Assembly (NCBI RefSeq): GCF_029633865.1
Contig: NC_079230.1
Coordinates: 33,018,650-33,082,649 of the forward strand
Reading direction: 5' to 3'
DNA from: Lampris incognitus
Taxonomy: Eukaryota > Chordata > Actinopteri > Lampriformes > Lampridae
DNA length: 64,000 bases
Shown here in pieces: positions 11,259-26,200 of this stretch. A program made the position numbers and the translations under genes. The stretch's first letter is position 1. Every line of letters starts with the position of its first letter. Below the pieces are notes generated by a model. That model did not search any database. It saw nothing but the letters and a program-made list of their open reading frames with translations, and had not been told where the DNA came from.

Positions 11259-14200
11259 CCTCCCTCCCTCATACCTGCACTGAGGTGAAGATGCGAGCGA
11301 GGGATCCAGCGAACAACAGGAAAACAGAGATGGCAGACAGCTGGCCTGTGTGTCCGTTCCGGAAGTTAGTAGCTGCCTGGATCAACTGAGACAAGGGAAA
11401 GTGGGTATTTGTGTCTTTCACTCGTCCTGTGAAGTTAAATGCCTCGAGAATATCACTAGTCATGTCAGATTTCAGGATAATGTGACATCCGCTGGGCCAC
11501 TAACACTAAACACAGTTCACAGTCACTCATGGTATGTTTGTCTTTTGTTTTCTCATCTCTCATTTTACTTGCTCTTATGTACATGGCCTCATTTAGCGGA
11601 TGATTTTATCCCAAGCAACGCACAAGTTCTCTGCAACTGCAACATCATCATCATCATCATACCAGCATAGACCATCACATAGCATATGTTAAATGCTATA
11701 TACAACGATGCTGGCTTAATGTTTGGACAGTAAAGGGCAGACATGTAATATGAAAAGTACGGAGTCAAAACATTAGCATGTTTGTGACATTCTTTGATAG
11801 GCATTTTTGTAAGTCACACTGCATGGGTGTAAACGGTAGTCATAGCTGACATCTTGTTGTGTATGTTGGCAGGCAAACACCTGAAGGAAACAGAGACAGA
11901 CACATTTAACCAACCCTGCCAATGATGATGGCCGGCATATTGGAGGCTTGCATGGTGGTGACCACTGACATGGGAGTGATCGGAGACAGGACGCCGCCAA
12001 GCAGTACAAAATACACCATCAGCAACAGAAGACCTGCAACAGGGGCGAAGAAAGTTCAAATGTTATCGAAGATGTTGTTGAAATTGAAGCCAAGGATTGA
12101 AAGCTTTCTAAAATACCTGATATTCTCTACTGAAAAGCTAAGTACCGTTAACTGCAGGTTTTGTTTTGTTTTTCTCCTTTTTTCCACTAAATCTATCATG
12201 ATCCACTCTCTTTATGATCCATGAGCCACTCTCTTTACCAGTCCTTTATTTGCAAGTTGTACCATGGTTTTAAGGGGGGGGGGGGGAAGCAAGCAAGTCT
12301 TCAGATGCAGGATTCAGGACTGCACTAAAATTCTATTGGCAAAAACATGCAATTTCAATAACAGACAGCAGATTTTCGGTTATCTTACAAATAAAAGACC
12401 AGTAATTAAAAAAAATATATATACATATGACCAGTAATTATGAAAAAAACAAAAAAAAACCCCAAAAAAAACAAGCCGCTGAGGATGCACAAGCCAGTGC
12501 ATTCTTAGTGCCGGTCCCAAGCCCAGATAAATGCGGAGGGTTGTGCCAGGAAGGGCATCCTGTGCAAAACCTTTGCCAGATCAAGAGTGTGGAGGTGAGA
12601 GTCAGAACGTTGAATGTTGGCACTATGACTGGTAAAGGGAGGGAGCTGGCTGATATGATGGAGGGAAGGTAGGGAGGTATACCGTGTCTGAAAAACACCT
12701 GGTGGAAGGGGAGTAAGGCTAGCAGCATTGGGGGTGAGTATCAGTGCATATGCCCCACAAGTTGGGTGTGAGATGGAAGAGAAAGAAGAATTCTGGAGTG
12801 AGTTGGATGAAGTGATGGAGAATGTACCCAAGGAGAGAGTGGTGATTGGAGTGGACTGTTGGTGAAGGGAACAGAGGTCATGAGGAGGTGATGGGTAGGT
12901 ATGGCGTCAAGGAAAGAAATGTGTAAGGACAGATGGTAGTGAATTTTGAGAAAAAGATGGAAATGGCTGTGGTGAATACATAGTTCAAGAAGAGGGAGGA
13001 ACACAGGGTGACGTACAAGAGTGGAGGAAAGTGCACACATCGGCAGTAATGTGGACGTTGTACTGGACTGTTGTGGTGAAGAGGGAGCTGAGCCGGAAGG
13101 CAAAGCTCTCAATTTACCAGTCAGTCATCGTTCCAATCCTCACCTATGGTCATGAGCTTTGGGTAGTGACCGATAGGGTGAGATCGCAGATACAAGTGAC
13201 TGAAATGAGTTTCCTCCGTAGGGTGTCTGGGCTCAGCCTTAGAGATAGGGTGAGGAGCTTGGACAGCCAGAGGGAGCTCGGAGTAGAGCCGCTGCTCCTT
13301 CACGTCGAAAGGAGCCAGTTGAGGTGGTTCGGGCATCTGATCAGGAGGCCTCCTGGGGGCCTTCCTTTGGAGGTTTATCGGGCATGGCCAACTGGGAGGA
13401 GACCCCGGGGTAGACCCAGAACTCACTGGAGGGACTACATGTCCAATCTGGCCTGGGAACGCCTGGGGATCCCCCAGGAGGAGCTGGAGGGCATTGCTGG
13501 GGAGAGGGACATCTGGAGTGCCCTACTTAGCTTGCTGCCACCACGACCCAACCCCGGAGAAGCAGCTGATGAATGAATGAAAGTGCACACAGGTGGACTA
13601 TATCTTATGTAGAAGGAGCGATCAGAAAGGGATTGGAGACTGCAAGGTGATGACAGGGGAGAACACACTTAGGCAGCATCGGATTGTGGTCTGCAGGGTC
13701 CGAAATGAACTTTTTGGCTTACCGGCCAAGGGGACTACACTGGTAGATGAAAAAAAATCTACTGGCCAAGCATATTTTTTACTGGCCAAAATAATTAGTA
13801 GCTTTTGTGTGCCATGCATACGTTTCAGTACATATCAATGAGAGAATAAGGTATCGTGTTGAATAAAAGCTTTTAAAAATGTGACAAGAGCAGATCTGAA
13901 GCAAAAATATTTTTATGTAAAATTAGTCAATGGTTAAAAGATAAAATGTTACAAGTATGATTTCATGTTTTATTTGCAGTATTATTATAACTACTCGAGG
14001 GCTCCACATGCCCGTCCCTAGTCCCAAACTACTTCTCACTCTACAGCAGCCACTCTCTTTGCACCGTCCATGAAGTCTGGCCTCCTGCTCCTGACTGAGT
14101 CTTGGTGCCACAGATCAACAGCACTGGTTGGGTCATACTCCCTGATCTCGGGAGATTGACAGCTGCACCATCAGTAGATCCCAGAGTGTGTCTGAGTTGA

Positions 14201-17200
14201 GGTTGGACCGCCAATCAGTTTTAACCTGTTTCATGGTGTTGAAGCTAGCACACACCTAACGTTAATGCAAGCTAGGTGTCACATACTAGTGCTAGCTGGC
14301 TAATGTTAGCTACAGCCAGCACTTTGTTTACGCTGTATAAGGATATTTTTTATACATTTCTTTCTGATTTCTCCCAATTTAGTAGCCAACTGCCCCTATT
14401 CTAATTCAAACACCACCCTCGTACTGCATGCGTTCGAAAACTGCGTCTCTCCGGCCGGCAGTCTCGAAGGAGATGCCTTGCCACTTTCGTGACAAGGCGA
14501 ATCCAGGCCGAACCACTGCTTTTTCCCACACAGCCAGAGACGCATTTATGTGACGAACACAAGCCGACTTTGCTCCCCTCCCGAAGACGGCGTTGCCAAT
14601 TATTACTGCTTCATCGAATCCGGCCATAGTCGGACCTGACGAGACTGGGGCACGAATCCCGGTCCCCAGTGGGCAACTACATCGACACAAAGCCGATGCT
14701 TATACCGCTACACCACCGCGGACCCTGTATAAGGATATTTTGAGATGACAACTAAATTCACTTACTCGTACATCCATTTGAAGTGGGAGAGTGGTCTGGC
14801 CTTCTTGCCAGTGGCATGCACAGTCCTAAACATGTTCTGCATTCTCATACTGGTCTGCTCAGGCATGGCTATCAGCACCTTTATGGAGGATGTTGCAAGA
14901 ACAGGCTCCAACTGAGCCTGAGAGGTATTCATACAGGTAATGTGACATCTGGAGGTCTCATGTTCCCTGATGTTTTCTACCTTCATTATCTTGTTACCGA
15001 TGACAAATTAATTGCTATGGTTTTTGGCCTCCTGGCGACAGACGGAGCAACTCATTATCACGGCCTGTGTGTTATACTCCAGCCAGCCTCTCGCAGCTCC
15101 TTTATCGTCATACCTCCACTTTTCACTAAACTTTATTTTTTTCGGTTTGGTGGTGATGGTGGCTTCTTTCTCCTCTTTGGGGCATGGTTGTCTTTTTGAT
15201 GGTGTTTTTGTGTCTTCTAAATATGGTGTTGCTCGCTAACATTAGTTAAAAGAATAGAGTAGGCTAGTACTGAGTTTGATGGTGCTGCTGTCGTTGTTCC
15301 TCTCGAGTGTGTGCGTCACGTTACCCGTCAGTAGCGTCTAGCAACATTCTAATGCACTTTGGTTGGTTAGTTTTTGTTATTGTTGTTGTTATGTTATTGT
15401 TCTAATGTGCTTTGGTTGGTTAATTTCTGTTATTGTTATTGCTATGTTATTGCTGTTGCTAAGGAGAGAGCGAGGGAGAGAGAGAGAGCGAGAGAGATGG
15501 GGGGATTAAGTGGTGGGATTTCACTTTTTTTGTTACTTGCCATGTGGCGGATAGGCTTCTGAGATTTACTCACCAATCAGAAAATCTACTCGCATTTGGC
15601 GGGTGGCGAGTGTTAATTTTGGACCCTCGTGGTCTGTAGGATGACTTAGGAGATCAAGAAGAAGAAGAGAGTGAAGGCAGAGCTGAAGATCAAATGGTGG
15701 AAGTTGAAGAAGGAAGACTGTTGTGTGGAGTTCAGGCAGGAGTTAAGACAGGCACTGGGTGGCAGTGAAGAGTTGCCAGATGGCTGGACAACCACTGCAG
15801 AAATAGTGAGGGAGACAGCTAGGAAGGTGCTTGGTGTGTTATCAGGACAGAGGAAGGAAGACAAGGAGACTTGGTGGTGGAATGAGGAAGTACAGCAAAG
15901 TATACAGAGGGAGAGGTTGGCAAAGAAGAAGTGGGATAGTGAGAGAGATGAAGAAAGTAGACAGGAGTACAAGGAGACGCAGCATAAAGCGAAGAGAGAG
16001 GTGGCAAAGGAAAAGGTGTATGGTGAGTTGTATGAGAGGTTAGACACTAAGGAATGGCGGCTGCAAGCCAGTACTTTTCCTAACATCAGCGGCTGCCTAA
16101 TGTTCTTGTGGCTGAATGGGAGTGAATCCCATCAGCCATGTTCCAAAATCAAGTAGAAAGCCTTCCCAGAAGAGTGGAGGCTGTGATCGCAGCAAAAGGG
16201 GGGACCTTGATGCGCCTGGTTTTGGAACAAGATGTTCAACAAGCACATACGGGTGTGATATTTGGGTGTCCACATACTTTTAGCCATGTAGTGTATCGCT
16301 GGCTGAATTGGTATGTGAATAAAATATGACAACTTTCACCAAATATTGTAGGAGATGACATTTTTTGATTAGGGAGTGGAAAGGAATTCATCACTGTACT
16401 GTACATGCCCATGGTGATAAGCACAGCGCCACTGCAAACACCATCTTGTAATGCTCAGTGTGAATGTAAGCCTACCTTGGGTGGTTTTTCCTCCGTAGTG
16501 CTGAATGAGGAACCCAATGGCTACTGTCTGCAGCATGAGGAACAGAGCCTCTCCCCAAGCACTGTGGTAAAGATACACACAAAGGTTTGTCAGAAAAATG
16601 ACACCAGAAGTAATTTGGCTATTATCTGTCAGAACATTCACCACAGTGAATGCACATGCGTGAGGCTTTGTTTTAAAACATATAAACTAGATTAAAATAA
16701 CTAACCCAGCCACAGAGGATGCATAAGCCAGTGCATTTTTAGTGCCGAAACCCAAGCCCAGATAAATGGAGAGGGTTGAACCAGGAAGGACATTTGGTGT
16801 AAAATCTTTGCCAAATCAAGTATGCAGATCATAAATCAGATTTCCATACAGGATCGGTCGAGACCCGGGTTACCAACGACTGCCACCGGTACTGTTGGCC
16901 AGCAGGGTGCCGGTGGAAACTATGACTGTTGGGAGAAGGAGAGGGGGAAGGTATGTGCAGAGGCAGCGGGAAAGGAGGAGGGGGAGGAGTGCGGAGGTGA
17001 GAGTTGGAACTTTGAATGTTGGCACTAAATATAATGTAATGTAAACTAATGGTAAAGGGAGAGAGCTTGCTGATATGATGGACAGAACGAGGGTAGATAT
17101 ACTATGTGTGTAAGAGACCAGGTGGAAGGGGAAAAAGGCCAGGAGTATTAGAGGTGGGTTCAAACTCTTCTACCGTGGTGCGAACAGGAGGAGAAATGGG

Positions 17201-20200
17201 GTAGGGGTAATTCTGAAGAAAGAGTATGTCAAGAGTGTGCTGGAGGTGAAGAGAGTGTCAGACAGAGTGATGAGTATGAAGCTGGAAATCGAAGGTGTGA
17301 TGATGAATGTTATCAGCGCATATGCCCCACAAGTTGGGAGTGAGACGGACGAGAAAGAAGAATTTTGGAGTGAGTTGGACGACGTGGTGGAGAGGGTACC
17401 CGAGGAGGAGAGAGTGGTGATTGGAGCAGACTTCAATGGACATGTTGGTGAAGGGAACAGAGGTGATGGGTAGGTATTGTGTCAAGGAGAGAAATGTGGA
17501 AGGTCAGATGGTGGGGGATTTTGTGAAAAGGATGGACATGGCTGTGGGGAACACATATTTCAAGAAGAGGGAGGAACACAGAATGACATAACAGTGGAGC
17601 ACACAGGTGGACTATATCTTATGTAGGAGGCACCATCTGAAAGGGATTTGAGACTGCAAGGTGGTGACAGGGGAGAATGTAGCTAGGCAGCATCGGATGG
17701 TGGTCTGTAGGATGAGTTTGGAGACCAAGAAGAGGAAGAGAGTGAAGGCAGAGCCGAAGATCAAATGGTGGAAGTTGAAGAAGGAAGACTGTTGTGTGGA
17801 GTTCAGGCAGGAGTTAAGACAGGCACTGGGTGGTAGTGAAGAGTTGCCAGATGGCTGGAAAACCACTGCAGAAATAGTGAGGGAGACAGCTAGGAAGGTA
17901 CTTGGTGTGTCATCAAGCCAGAGGAAGGAAGACAAGGAGACTTGGTGGTGGAATGAGGAAGTACAACAAAGTATACAGAGGAAGAGGTTGTTAAAGAAGA
18001 AGTGTGATAGTCAGAGAGATGAAGAAAGTAGACAGGAGTACAAGGAGACGCAGCGTCAAGTGAAGAGAGAGGTGGTAAAGGCAAAGGAAAAGGCATATGG
18101 TGAGTTGTATGACAGGTTAGACACTAAGGAAGGAGAAAAGGACTTGTACCGATTGGCTAGACAGAGGGACCAAGCTGCAAAGGATGTGCAGCAGGTTAGG
18201 GTGATCAAGGATAGAGATGGAAATGTGCTGACAAGCGAGGAGAGTGTGCTGAGAAGGTGGAAGGAATACTTTGAGGGGCTGATGAATGAAGAAAATGAGA
18301 GAGAGAGAAGGTTGGATGATGTAGGGATAGTGAATCAGGAAGTTCAGCGGATTAGCAAGGAGGAAGTGAGGGCAGCTATGAAGAGGATGAAGAGTAAAAG
18401 GCAGCTGTTCCTGATGACATACCTGTGGAGGCATGGAGGTGTTTAGGAGAGATGGCAGTGGGGTTTTTAACTAGATTGTTTAACACAAACTTGGAAAGTG
18501 AGAGGATGCCTGAGGAGTGGAGAAGAAGCATACTGGTACCGATTTTCAAGAACAAGGGTGATGTGCAGAACTGTAACAACTACAGAGGTATAAAGTTGAT
18601 CAGCCACAGCATGAAGATTTGGGAAAGAGTAATAGAAGCTAGGTTAAGAGGAGAGGTGATGATCAGCGAGCAGCAGTATGGTTTCATGCCATGAAAGAGC
18701 ACCACAGATGCGATGTTTGCTTTGAGAATGTTGATGGAGAAGTATAGAGAAGGCCAGAAGGAGGTACATTGTGTCTTTGTGGATTTAGAGAAACATACGA
18801 CAGGGTGCCGAGAGAGGAGGTGTGGTATTGTATGAGGAAGTCGGGAGTAGCAGAGAAGTATGTAGGAGTGGTGCAGGATATGTATGAGGGAAGTGTGACA
18901 GCGGTGAGGTGTGCGGTTGGAATGACAGATGGGTTCAAGGTGGAGGTGGGATTACATCAAGGATCGGCTCTGAGCCCTTTCTTGTTTGCAATGGTGATGG
19001 ACAGGTTGACGGACAAGATCAGGCAGGAGTCTCTGTGGACTACGATGTTCGTGGACGACATTGTGATCTGTAGTAAGAGTAGGGTGCAGGTTGAGGAGAG
19101 CCCGGAGAGGTGGAGGTATGCACTGGAGAGAAGAGGAATGAAAGTCAGTAGGAGCAAGATGGAATACCTATGCGTGAATGAGAGGGAGGACAGTGGAATG
19201 GTGAAGATACAAGGAGTAGAGGTGATGAAGGCATTTGAGTTTAAATACTTGGGGTCAACTGTCCAAAGTAACAGGGAGTGCAGGAGAGAGGTGAAGAAGA
19301 GAGTGCAGGCAGGGTGGAGTGGGTGGAGAAGAGTGTCAGGAGTGATGTGTGACAGAAGGGTGCCAGCAAGAGTTAAAGGGAAGGTTTACAAGATGGTTGT
19401 GAGACCAGCTATGTTGTATGGTTTGGAGACAGTGGCACTGACGAAAAGACAGGAGGTGGAGCTGGAGGTGGCAGAGATGAAGATGATAAGATTTTCACTG
19501 GGAGTGATGAAGAAGGACAGGATTAGGAACGATTATACTAGAGGGACCGCTCAGGTTGGACGGTTTGGAGACAAAGCAAGAGAGACAAGATGGAGATGGT
19601 TTGGACATGTGTGGGGGAGAGATGCTGGGTATACTGGGAGAAGGATGCTGAATATGGAGCTGCCAGGGAAGAGGAGAAGAGGAAGGCCAAAGAGGAGGTT
19701 TATAGATGTGGTGAGGGAGGACATGCAGGTGGCTGGTGTGACAGAGGAAGATGCAGAGGACAGGAAGAGATGGAAACGGATGATCTGCTGCGGTGACCCC
19801 TAACAGGAGCAGCCGAAATTGGTAGTGGTCAACACTAGATTAAAATAACTGTAAGAAAATGTTTAAACCAGCAGTGGGGTTTCCATCAAGCCAGTTTATG
19901 CAGAATTTTGAATTTGAAAAGGCTGAATGGAAATGGTAAAAAAACAAAAACAAAACACAAAACCACAAAAAAGTTTTAATGCTCACTTGAAGTGGCTTTT
20001 GCTTTTGTTAATGAATAGTTTATACGCTAAATGACCGATGGAAACGCTGTTGCCGAATAACAAATAAAATGTGAATAGAATTGAATCACATGTTCAGCTC
20101 GTTCCTAAAGGGTAAATTCACTGATTTTCAACTGTATTTCTGTCTATGCGACAGGGACAGCACATGAAAAACACCTGCAGTGTTCCCAATCCTTTCTGCT

Positions 20201-23200
20201 TCTCTGGGGCAGCAGTGAAACCCAGTTTTTCTGTGGCCTTCAAGTGACGTATCGTGACGTCATTTGGTGGCTGGAAACATTCCAGCCTGGCAGGGTTTCT
20301 AATAGTCTAATCTGGTCTAAACACGCTGTCCAAAAAACACATGCTCATTCTCTCGGCGAACTTACGGTTCCTTTGGTGGAAATGCCGTCCCACAACACTA
20401 GCAGAGGGTTTTATGGATGATGACACAGAGGTATACGTACAATGCATTCTGGTACACATGGGCACTGTGGGAAAGTCTCTGTGAGCAGGGGAAAACCGAT
20501 TTCTCTGTCAATATAGTAGGACTTTATTACTTCAATCGACTACACTACTTGTCAGTACTGACTGCACACACACAAAACGATCAGTGACATGTCCCATTAA
20601 TATCAACTGATCCATCTTTGTTGTGGGTGTTAGAAAGGCTGCAAATGGCTGTGTGTGTAGAGCGCCGTTGGTACCGCCTCCCGTTGCGGGGCAGAACATT
20701 CCTAATTCTCCAGGGGAGCGTCGGACCTGTTTACATGACAGACCGAGAACCAGCATGAGGTTATAGTGTGAGATTACTGCCATATAGGTTTTTTTGTTTT
20801 TTTTTAAATAAATTTATTTCTAGTTTTTCCCCTTATCCCACCCGTTTAACCCGATGGCATATGGCCGGAACTCTTGTGGAATAACTCCCCTGGCTCACGT
20901 TTCCACAGGAAGGAGATAGTCGTAACACCAGCTTCCTTCAAACTTGTGTCGCCTGCTCTCGCTATTTTACACGCTGAAGCCTCCTCGCATGGATTGCATT
21001 ACTTTCAGGCCGCGAAGGAGACGTAGGCAGAATGCTTTCGGTTGCTTGGCTGCAGGTGCCCGGGTGGGCCAGAGGGGTCGCTGGAGAACGACGAGTCCCC
21101 GAACACTACACCGATCTACACCCACTATCCCTTGGGTAAGGGTGGCCTAATGAATGCCTTACCCCGTGGACGCTCTGGCCGTGACCGGTTACGGCGAGTC
21201 TGGGATACGAACCTACCAGCCAAGTGACGAGCGGGTTGCAAGAATGGCGGCGCAGTATAGTTTAAGAGAGATTTTATTTTCCTCCTGTTCCCCGACACAC
21301 CTGTTGTGTTCCTGTGCGTCCAGAGAAATGCAAGTTGTGCTGTTTACTTACTGGATATAACTTCATTGCTTTGTCAGGTTTCTGTAATTACAGTGTGAAC
21401 GAGTACTAGTGAAACGCTTCATTTATCACCGCTAACGGCACCGAGCTAACGGTTAACAGCTAACGGCTTTCATGTTTGTGCTTATGCTTCTGACGGTTCT
21501 TAACAGTTGTAATTTATGTATAATGTTGCCAATGATGCAGAGCTTTTCTTTTTTCTTGCATTTCCCCCCCTTTTTCTCCCCAATTGTACTTGGCCAATTA
21601 CCCCACTCTTCCGAGCCATCCCAGTCGCTGCTCAACCCCCTCTGCCGATCCGGGGAGGGCTACAGACTACCACATGCCTCCTACGATATATGTGGAGTCA
21701 CCAGCCGCTTGGGGCGTAGCACGTGGGAGGATCACGCTATCCCCCCTAGTCCCCGCCCCCCCCGAACAGGCACCCCGACTGACCAGAGGAGGCGCCAGTG
21801 CAGCAACCAGGACACATAGCCACACCTGGCTTCCCACCTGCAGACACAATTGTGTCTGTACAAACCCCGACCAAGCCAGAGGTAACACAGGGATTCGAAC
21901 CTACGATCCCTGTGTTGGTAGGCAACAGAATAGACAGCTATGCTACCCGGACGCCAATGCATAGTTTTTCTGAATGATTACTTATGTTTCTAGCGAGCTC
22001 CTAGGTTATACTAGCTTACTGTGACTAAGATACTGCAGTCTAAGGTTAGCTCGTTAGCTTGAGTGTTGTAGCTAATCTGTAGGCTAGTGTATATTTGCTG
22101 TTATCAAATGTTATTGCATTTTTTATGAGTTGTTATCAATGGTTACTTTGTACTGTTTCATCTTTCAGAACCACACACATACATGGACTGATATCAAAGC
22201 CAGTAGCCTCATGCCTATTGTGCCTTAAACAATAAAGTACAAGGACCTGAAGATCCACTCTCTGTGTCTTGTGCCCTGGCTGACACCCAAGAGCGACTGT
22301 CAGCTACTTAATGCCACACCCAGTCCTAGACAGTCCCTCCACAATAGTGGGTGTTTAAGTATGGACATATGACGTAGGATGTGTAAAACTACGTTCAAGG
22401 TTTTGTTTGCTTAAACAGATCTGATGGAAAGGCAGTTAATTTGCATTTTATTTTTTACGATTTTAGAAAAGCTTGTTTAACCCTTAAACCTACTTGACAA
22501 CTGAATGAGAACATAATTACTTTCTATGTGTTTCTTTGTGTCTATGTGATTACCTCAATTACATGCATGAGTGTGTGCATGAACCTGAAGGGAAAGTTGT
22601 TGGCAATACTGTAGGCCATGGTCCCTGTAATAGCCAGGAGCTCTAGCAGCACAGAGTTGAAGCTCAGCCCTTCAGCACTCTTCGCTCCCATCAGCTTTAT
22701 GATCTGTGGCAGCTTCACTGTGAGGGAAAGACAACGCTTAATGAATGGAGGGACACAGGGAGGGATGAAGAGGTAACAAAGGGGAAAGGGAAGAATTACA
22801 CCATTATTTTGCAGCTGTGTGGTCAATAACGTGTATATTTGTAGCCAAAGCAACAAGCATGGAGTAAGAAAGGGAAACAGAAATGAAAGGAAGCGATATA
22901 TATTACCCATCACAGATCCCAGTATGATGCCAATCCCGAGGCCTTTGCTCAGCACTATCTTCAGACATGGCACTGCGGACAAACGGAACCAGTCACAATG
23001 CAGCTGTATGTCACGATTACAACACATCTATATGAACGTTGGAGATATTACTATGCCACAAGTTCATTTAAATAAAAAAAGACAAGCGCAAGGGAAACCA
23101 TCTCATGGGTATAGTTGGCAAGACAGGGAACACTCACAAAACCACCACATCCTATTCTTCTGCACATCCTCTGCATTTTTTGAGACAATGATTTAAAGAG

Positions 23201-26200
23201 AATGCTGGCATGGCAACTGACCCTACCAATAACAATAAAGACCCCAATGTGGAATTCTTATCGAGTGAGAGAAAACACATGCTGTGTTTTGTTATAAAAT
23301 ACTAGTATATGAGTAGCTGATCACAGGTTTCTCACAACCACCTAGTAACCGCACAAGACTTTGTATTGTAAAAACAATTCTTCTACATTTGTTAAAGTAA
23401 TGCAACCACCAACACCACTACTACCTCCATTACTGATAATATTAACAGCAGTAAGTGACATTTTAGTAAATCGTCTTTTTTTGCTCATTTTTAACCATAC
23501 TGTTATTATGAATTTGTAGCAAGTTTTTTTTTCTTCCAAGTTGTTTATACAATCTATAGCGTGTCTAAGTCTTAAATGCTGGATAAATAGCACCTGATGA
23601 TCAAGACAAGTTCCCCCTCGAGGACAATAAAGTTTATCTTATCTTATTTCTAGCAGCCAGCTATGATAAGACACTAGTGCTGCAAGATGTATCACTCCCC
23701 CATCTACCCCATAGCACAAAAACAGTTCTTCATAGGAGACAGAACTCATAAACTGTGACACCTGCAAGTCTCCTGAGGAGCTGAATGTTTGGAAGGGATT
23801 CTAAAGTTTTGGACAGAATTTCTGATTTCTGATAAAAAAGGAAAAACAGTGGTAACAACTTTAGCATGATAGTCATAGAAAGGCGAATCAGTTCGAAACG
23901 AAAACGAGTCGCTATTCTAGCTCCTTCATTCCTCCTGCTATCAGGCTGTTCCATGCTGAGAGTAGCCATTTTAAATAAATGCGCTATATTGTTTTAAACC
24001 ACAACAGATGGTTTATACCTTGTTTGTTTTCCACATGGCTTGTGGGTCTGTTCGTCCACTGACTGTAGCGGGGGAATGTAATGTGCAACATATCTTAAGA
24101 TGCTTCATTTATTTATTTATTCTATTCTTTTAACTTACGTGACTTTTTACCCTTCGCCTGGTCCTCGTGTGAGTCCGCATGCAGGACCACATGGGGGTGA
24201 CAGTGTGCATGTCTTGCTCATGTACTGATCTGTGTGTTCTCTGACATACTGATGATTGCCACTTTTCTGTGAGTTTATGTATGGTGTGGGTAGTTTGTAA
24301 AACTGAATTGCCCTTCTGGGATAAATAAAGTTGTCTGAATCTGAATCTGAGTTCATCTGGACACAACATTTATTAATCATCATCATCTACGTGACCTCTT
24401 CAGTCTCACCTGACTGCAGGTACCCCACCCTTATAAACAATACAGTGGCATAAGGACCCAAACCAACGACCAGTTTCATATGCAAACTACTGTGACTATT
24501 AACTAGAGTTGAACCAGTGGTGATTCCATATGTGGCGGGAGTTTCGGAATAGCTGAGACGCATATTTTTCCAAACATTGCGTCTCAGCTGCTTTCAAGCC
24601 CCAAAACACGCTGCACCAGAAGTTGGTCCACCCCAAGGATCGGATCCCCCGGCACAACCAGAGCAATTATAGTGTAGCTGTTAAGTGCCAGGAGGGTTGC
24701 TGTGACTTGTAGATTGGGGAAACCAAACAGATGCTGGCCAAGAGGATGGCACAACACAGGAGAGCTAACACGTCAAGCCAGGACTCCACAGTCTACACCA
24801 TCTACAGACCAGGATTCCACAGTCTACACCATCTACAGGCCAGGACTCCACAGTCTACACCTTCTACAGGCCAGGACTCCACAGTCTACACCTTCTACAG
24901 GCCAGGACTCCACAATCTACACCATCTACAGACCAGGACTCCACAGTCTACACCATCTACAGGCCAGGACTCCACAGTCTACACCATCTACAGGCCAGGA
25001 CTCCACAGTCTACACCATCTACAGGACAGTGGCCACTCTTTCAGTGATGAGGATGTGCGCATCCTTGATAGGGAGGAATGCTGGTTTTAACGGGGAGTCA
25101 GAGTCCATCTATGTGAAGAGGGAACGATCGTCTAAGAGTACATCTGTCACCATCTTACAATGCTGTGATTGCAGACATTCCCAAATGCTCTGTGACTAGT
25201 ACACATGGCCACTGTAACGCTAGTTAATGCTCATGGTAATTTGCATATGAAACCTATAGTGGGTTTGGGTGGTTATGCCACTGTATTGTTTATGGTGGGG
25301 TACCTGCAGTCAGGTGAGACTGAGGAGGTCACTTAGATGATGATGACACGTTTCTCTCAATAAACCTTGTGTCCAGATGAACTGATTCAACTTCCTGTGA
25401 TCTTCTTGCCTGGATTATTGAGCATGCATAAAGACTTTAGCGTGATAGCTTTCAGGCAGCCCACAAATAAATCAGCATTGCGCCTCCACTTTTACAAATC
25501 ATTATTTCCAAAGGAGGGTACGAAACTCAGAATACGGTTAAATGTGCGTTAATATAAACTCCACTGACGATGCACACCATCCTCATCCTCATCTTCAACG
25601 CTCTAACCGCAGTTGAGGACTGCAGAACTGCTAGCTACTGACATCCAGCTCTGGTGTGGGTTATTAAACAACTCTGGTGTGGGTTATTAAACAGTTGTGG
25701 TGTGGGTTATTAAACAGCTGTGGTGTGGGTTATTAAACAGCTGTGGCGTGGGTTATTAAACAGCTGTGGTGTGGGTTATTAAACAGCTGTGGTGTCAGTT
25801 ATTAAACAGCTGTGGTGTCGGTTATTAAACAAGTGGGGTTAGGTAGGTGCACTCTGATCAGCTCAACTTGTTCGAACTCTGCATGGAAAGCCAAAGACAG
25901 TTGAATCAGTACATGTGGACACACGGATTACTGACAGAAAGGCTTCGTCGTCACCTGAGGGACCTCTGTCTTCAGTCTCTACGTGGAAAGGCTTCGTTTG
26001 CGAGCTGAGGGGTGATAGAGGTGTTCCATTCCACACGATTACGCAACTCGATTATTAATTTAAAGCGGGGAAAAACGCCTCACTTACCATCCAGGAAGTT
26101 GAAGTTCAAGAAAAACTCATCATAACACGATTCTGGCATGAAATATGTCAGTAAAACCCCTTTCAGAGGATCCATAAAAGAGGATTCCTTTTCGTAGCCC

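Larger units (their letters stand above)
12475..16053 (+). mobile_element. RTE-clade LINE copy A, broken and multiply interrupted
   Basis: Begins with GCCGCTGAGGATGCACAAGC, the 5' end shared with the copies at 16703 and 42073. It carries decayed pieces of the apurinic-type endonuclease region ([32 protein letters not shown]-type sequence) and later the linker block ([19 protein letters not shown], about 15720-15790). It has many small deletions and frame changes, a LINE fragment inserted at 13040 and a hAT element at 13694. It stops near 16053 where Tc1-like sequence begins, so the reverse transcriptase is missing. It lies in mpdu1 intron 4, antisense to the gene. Confidence 0.85.
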
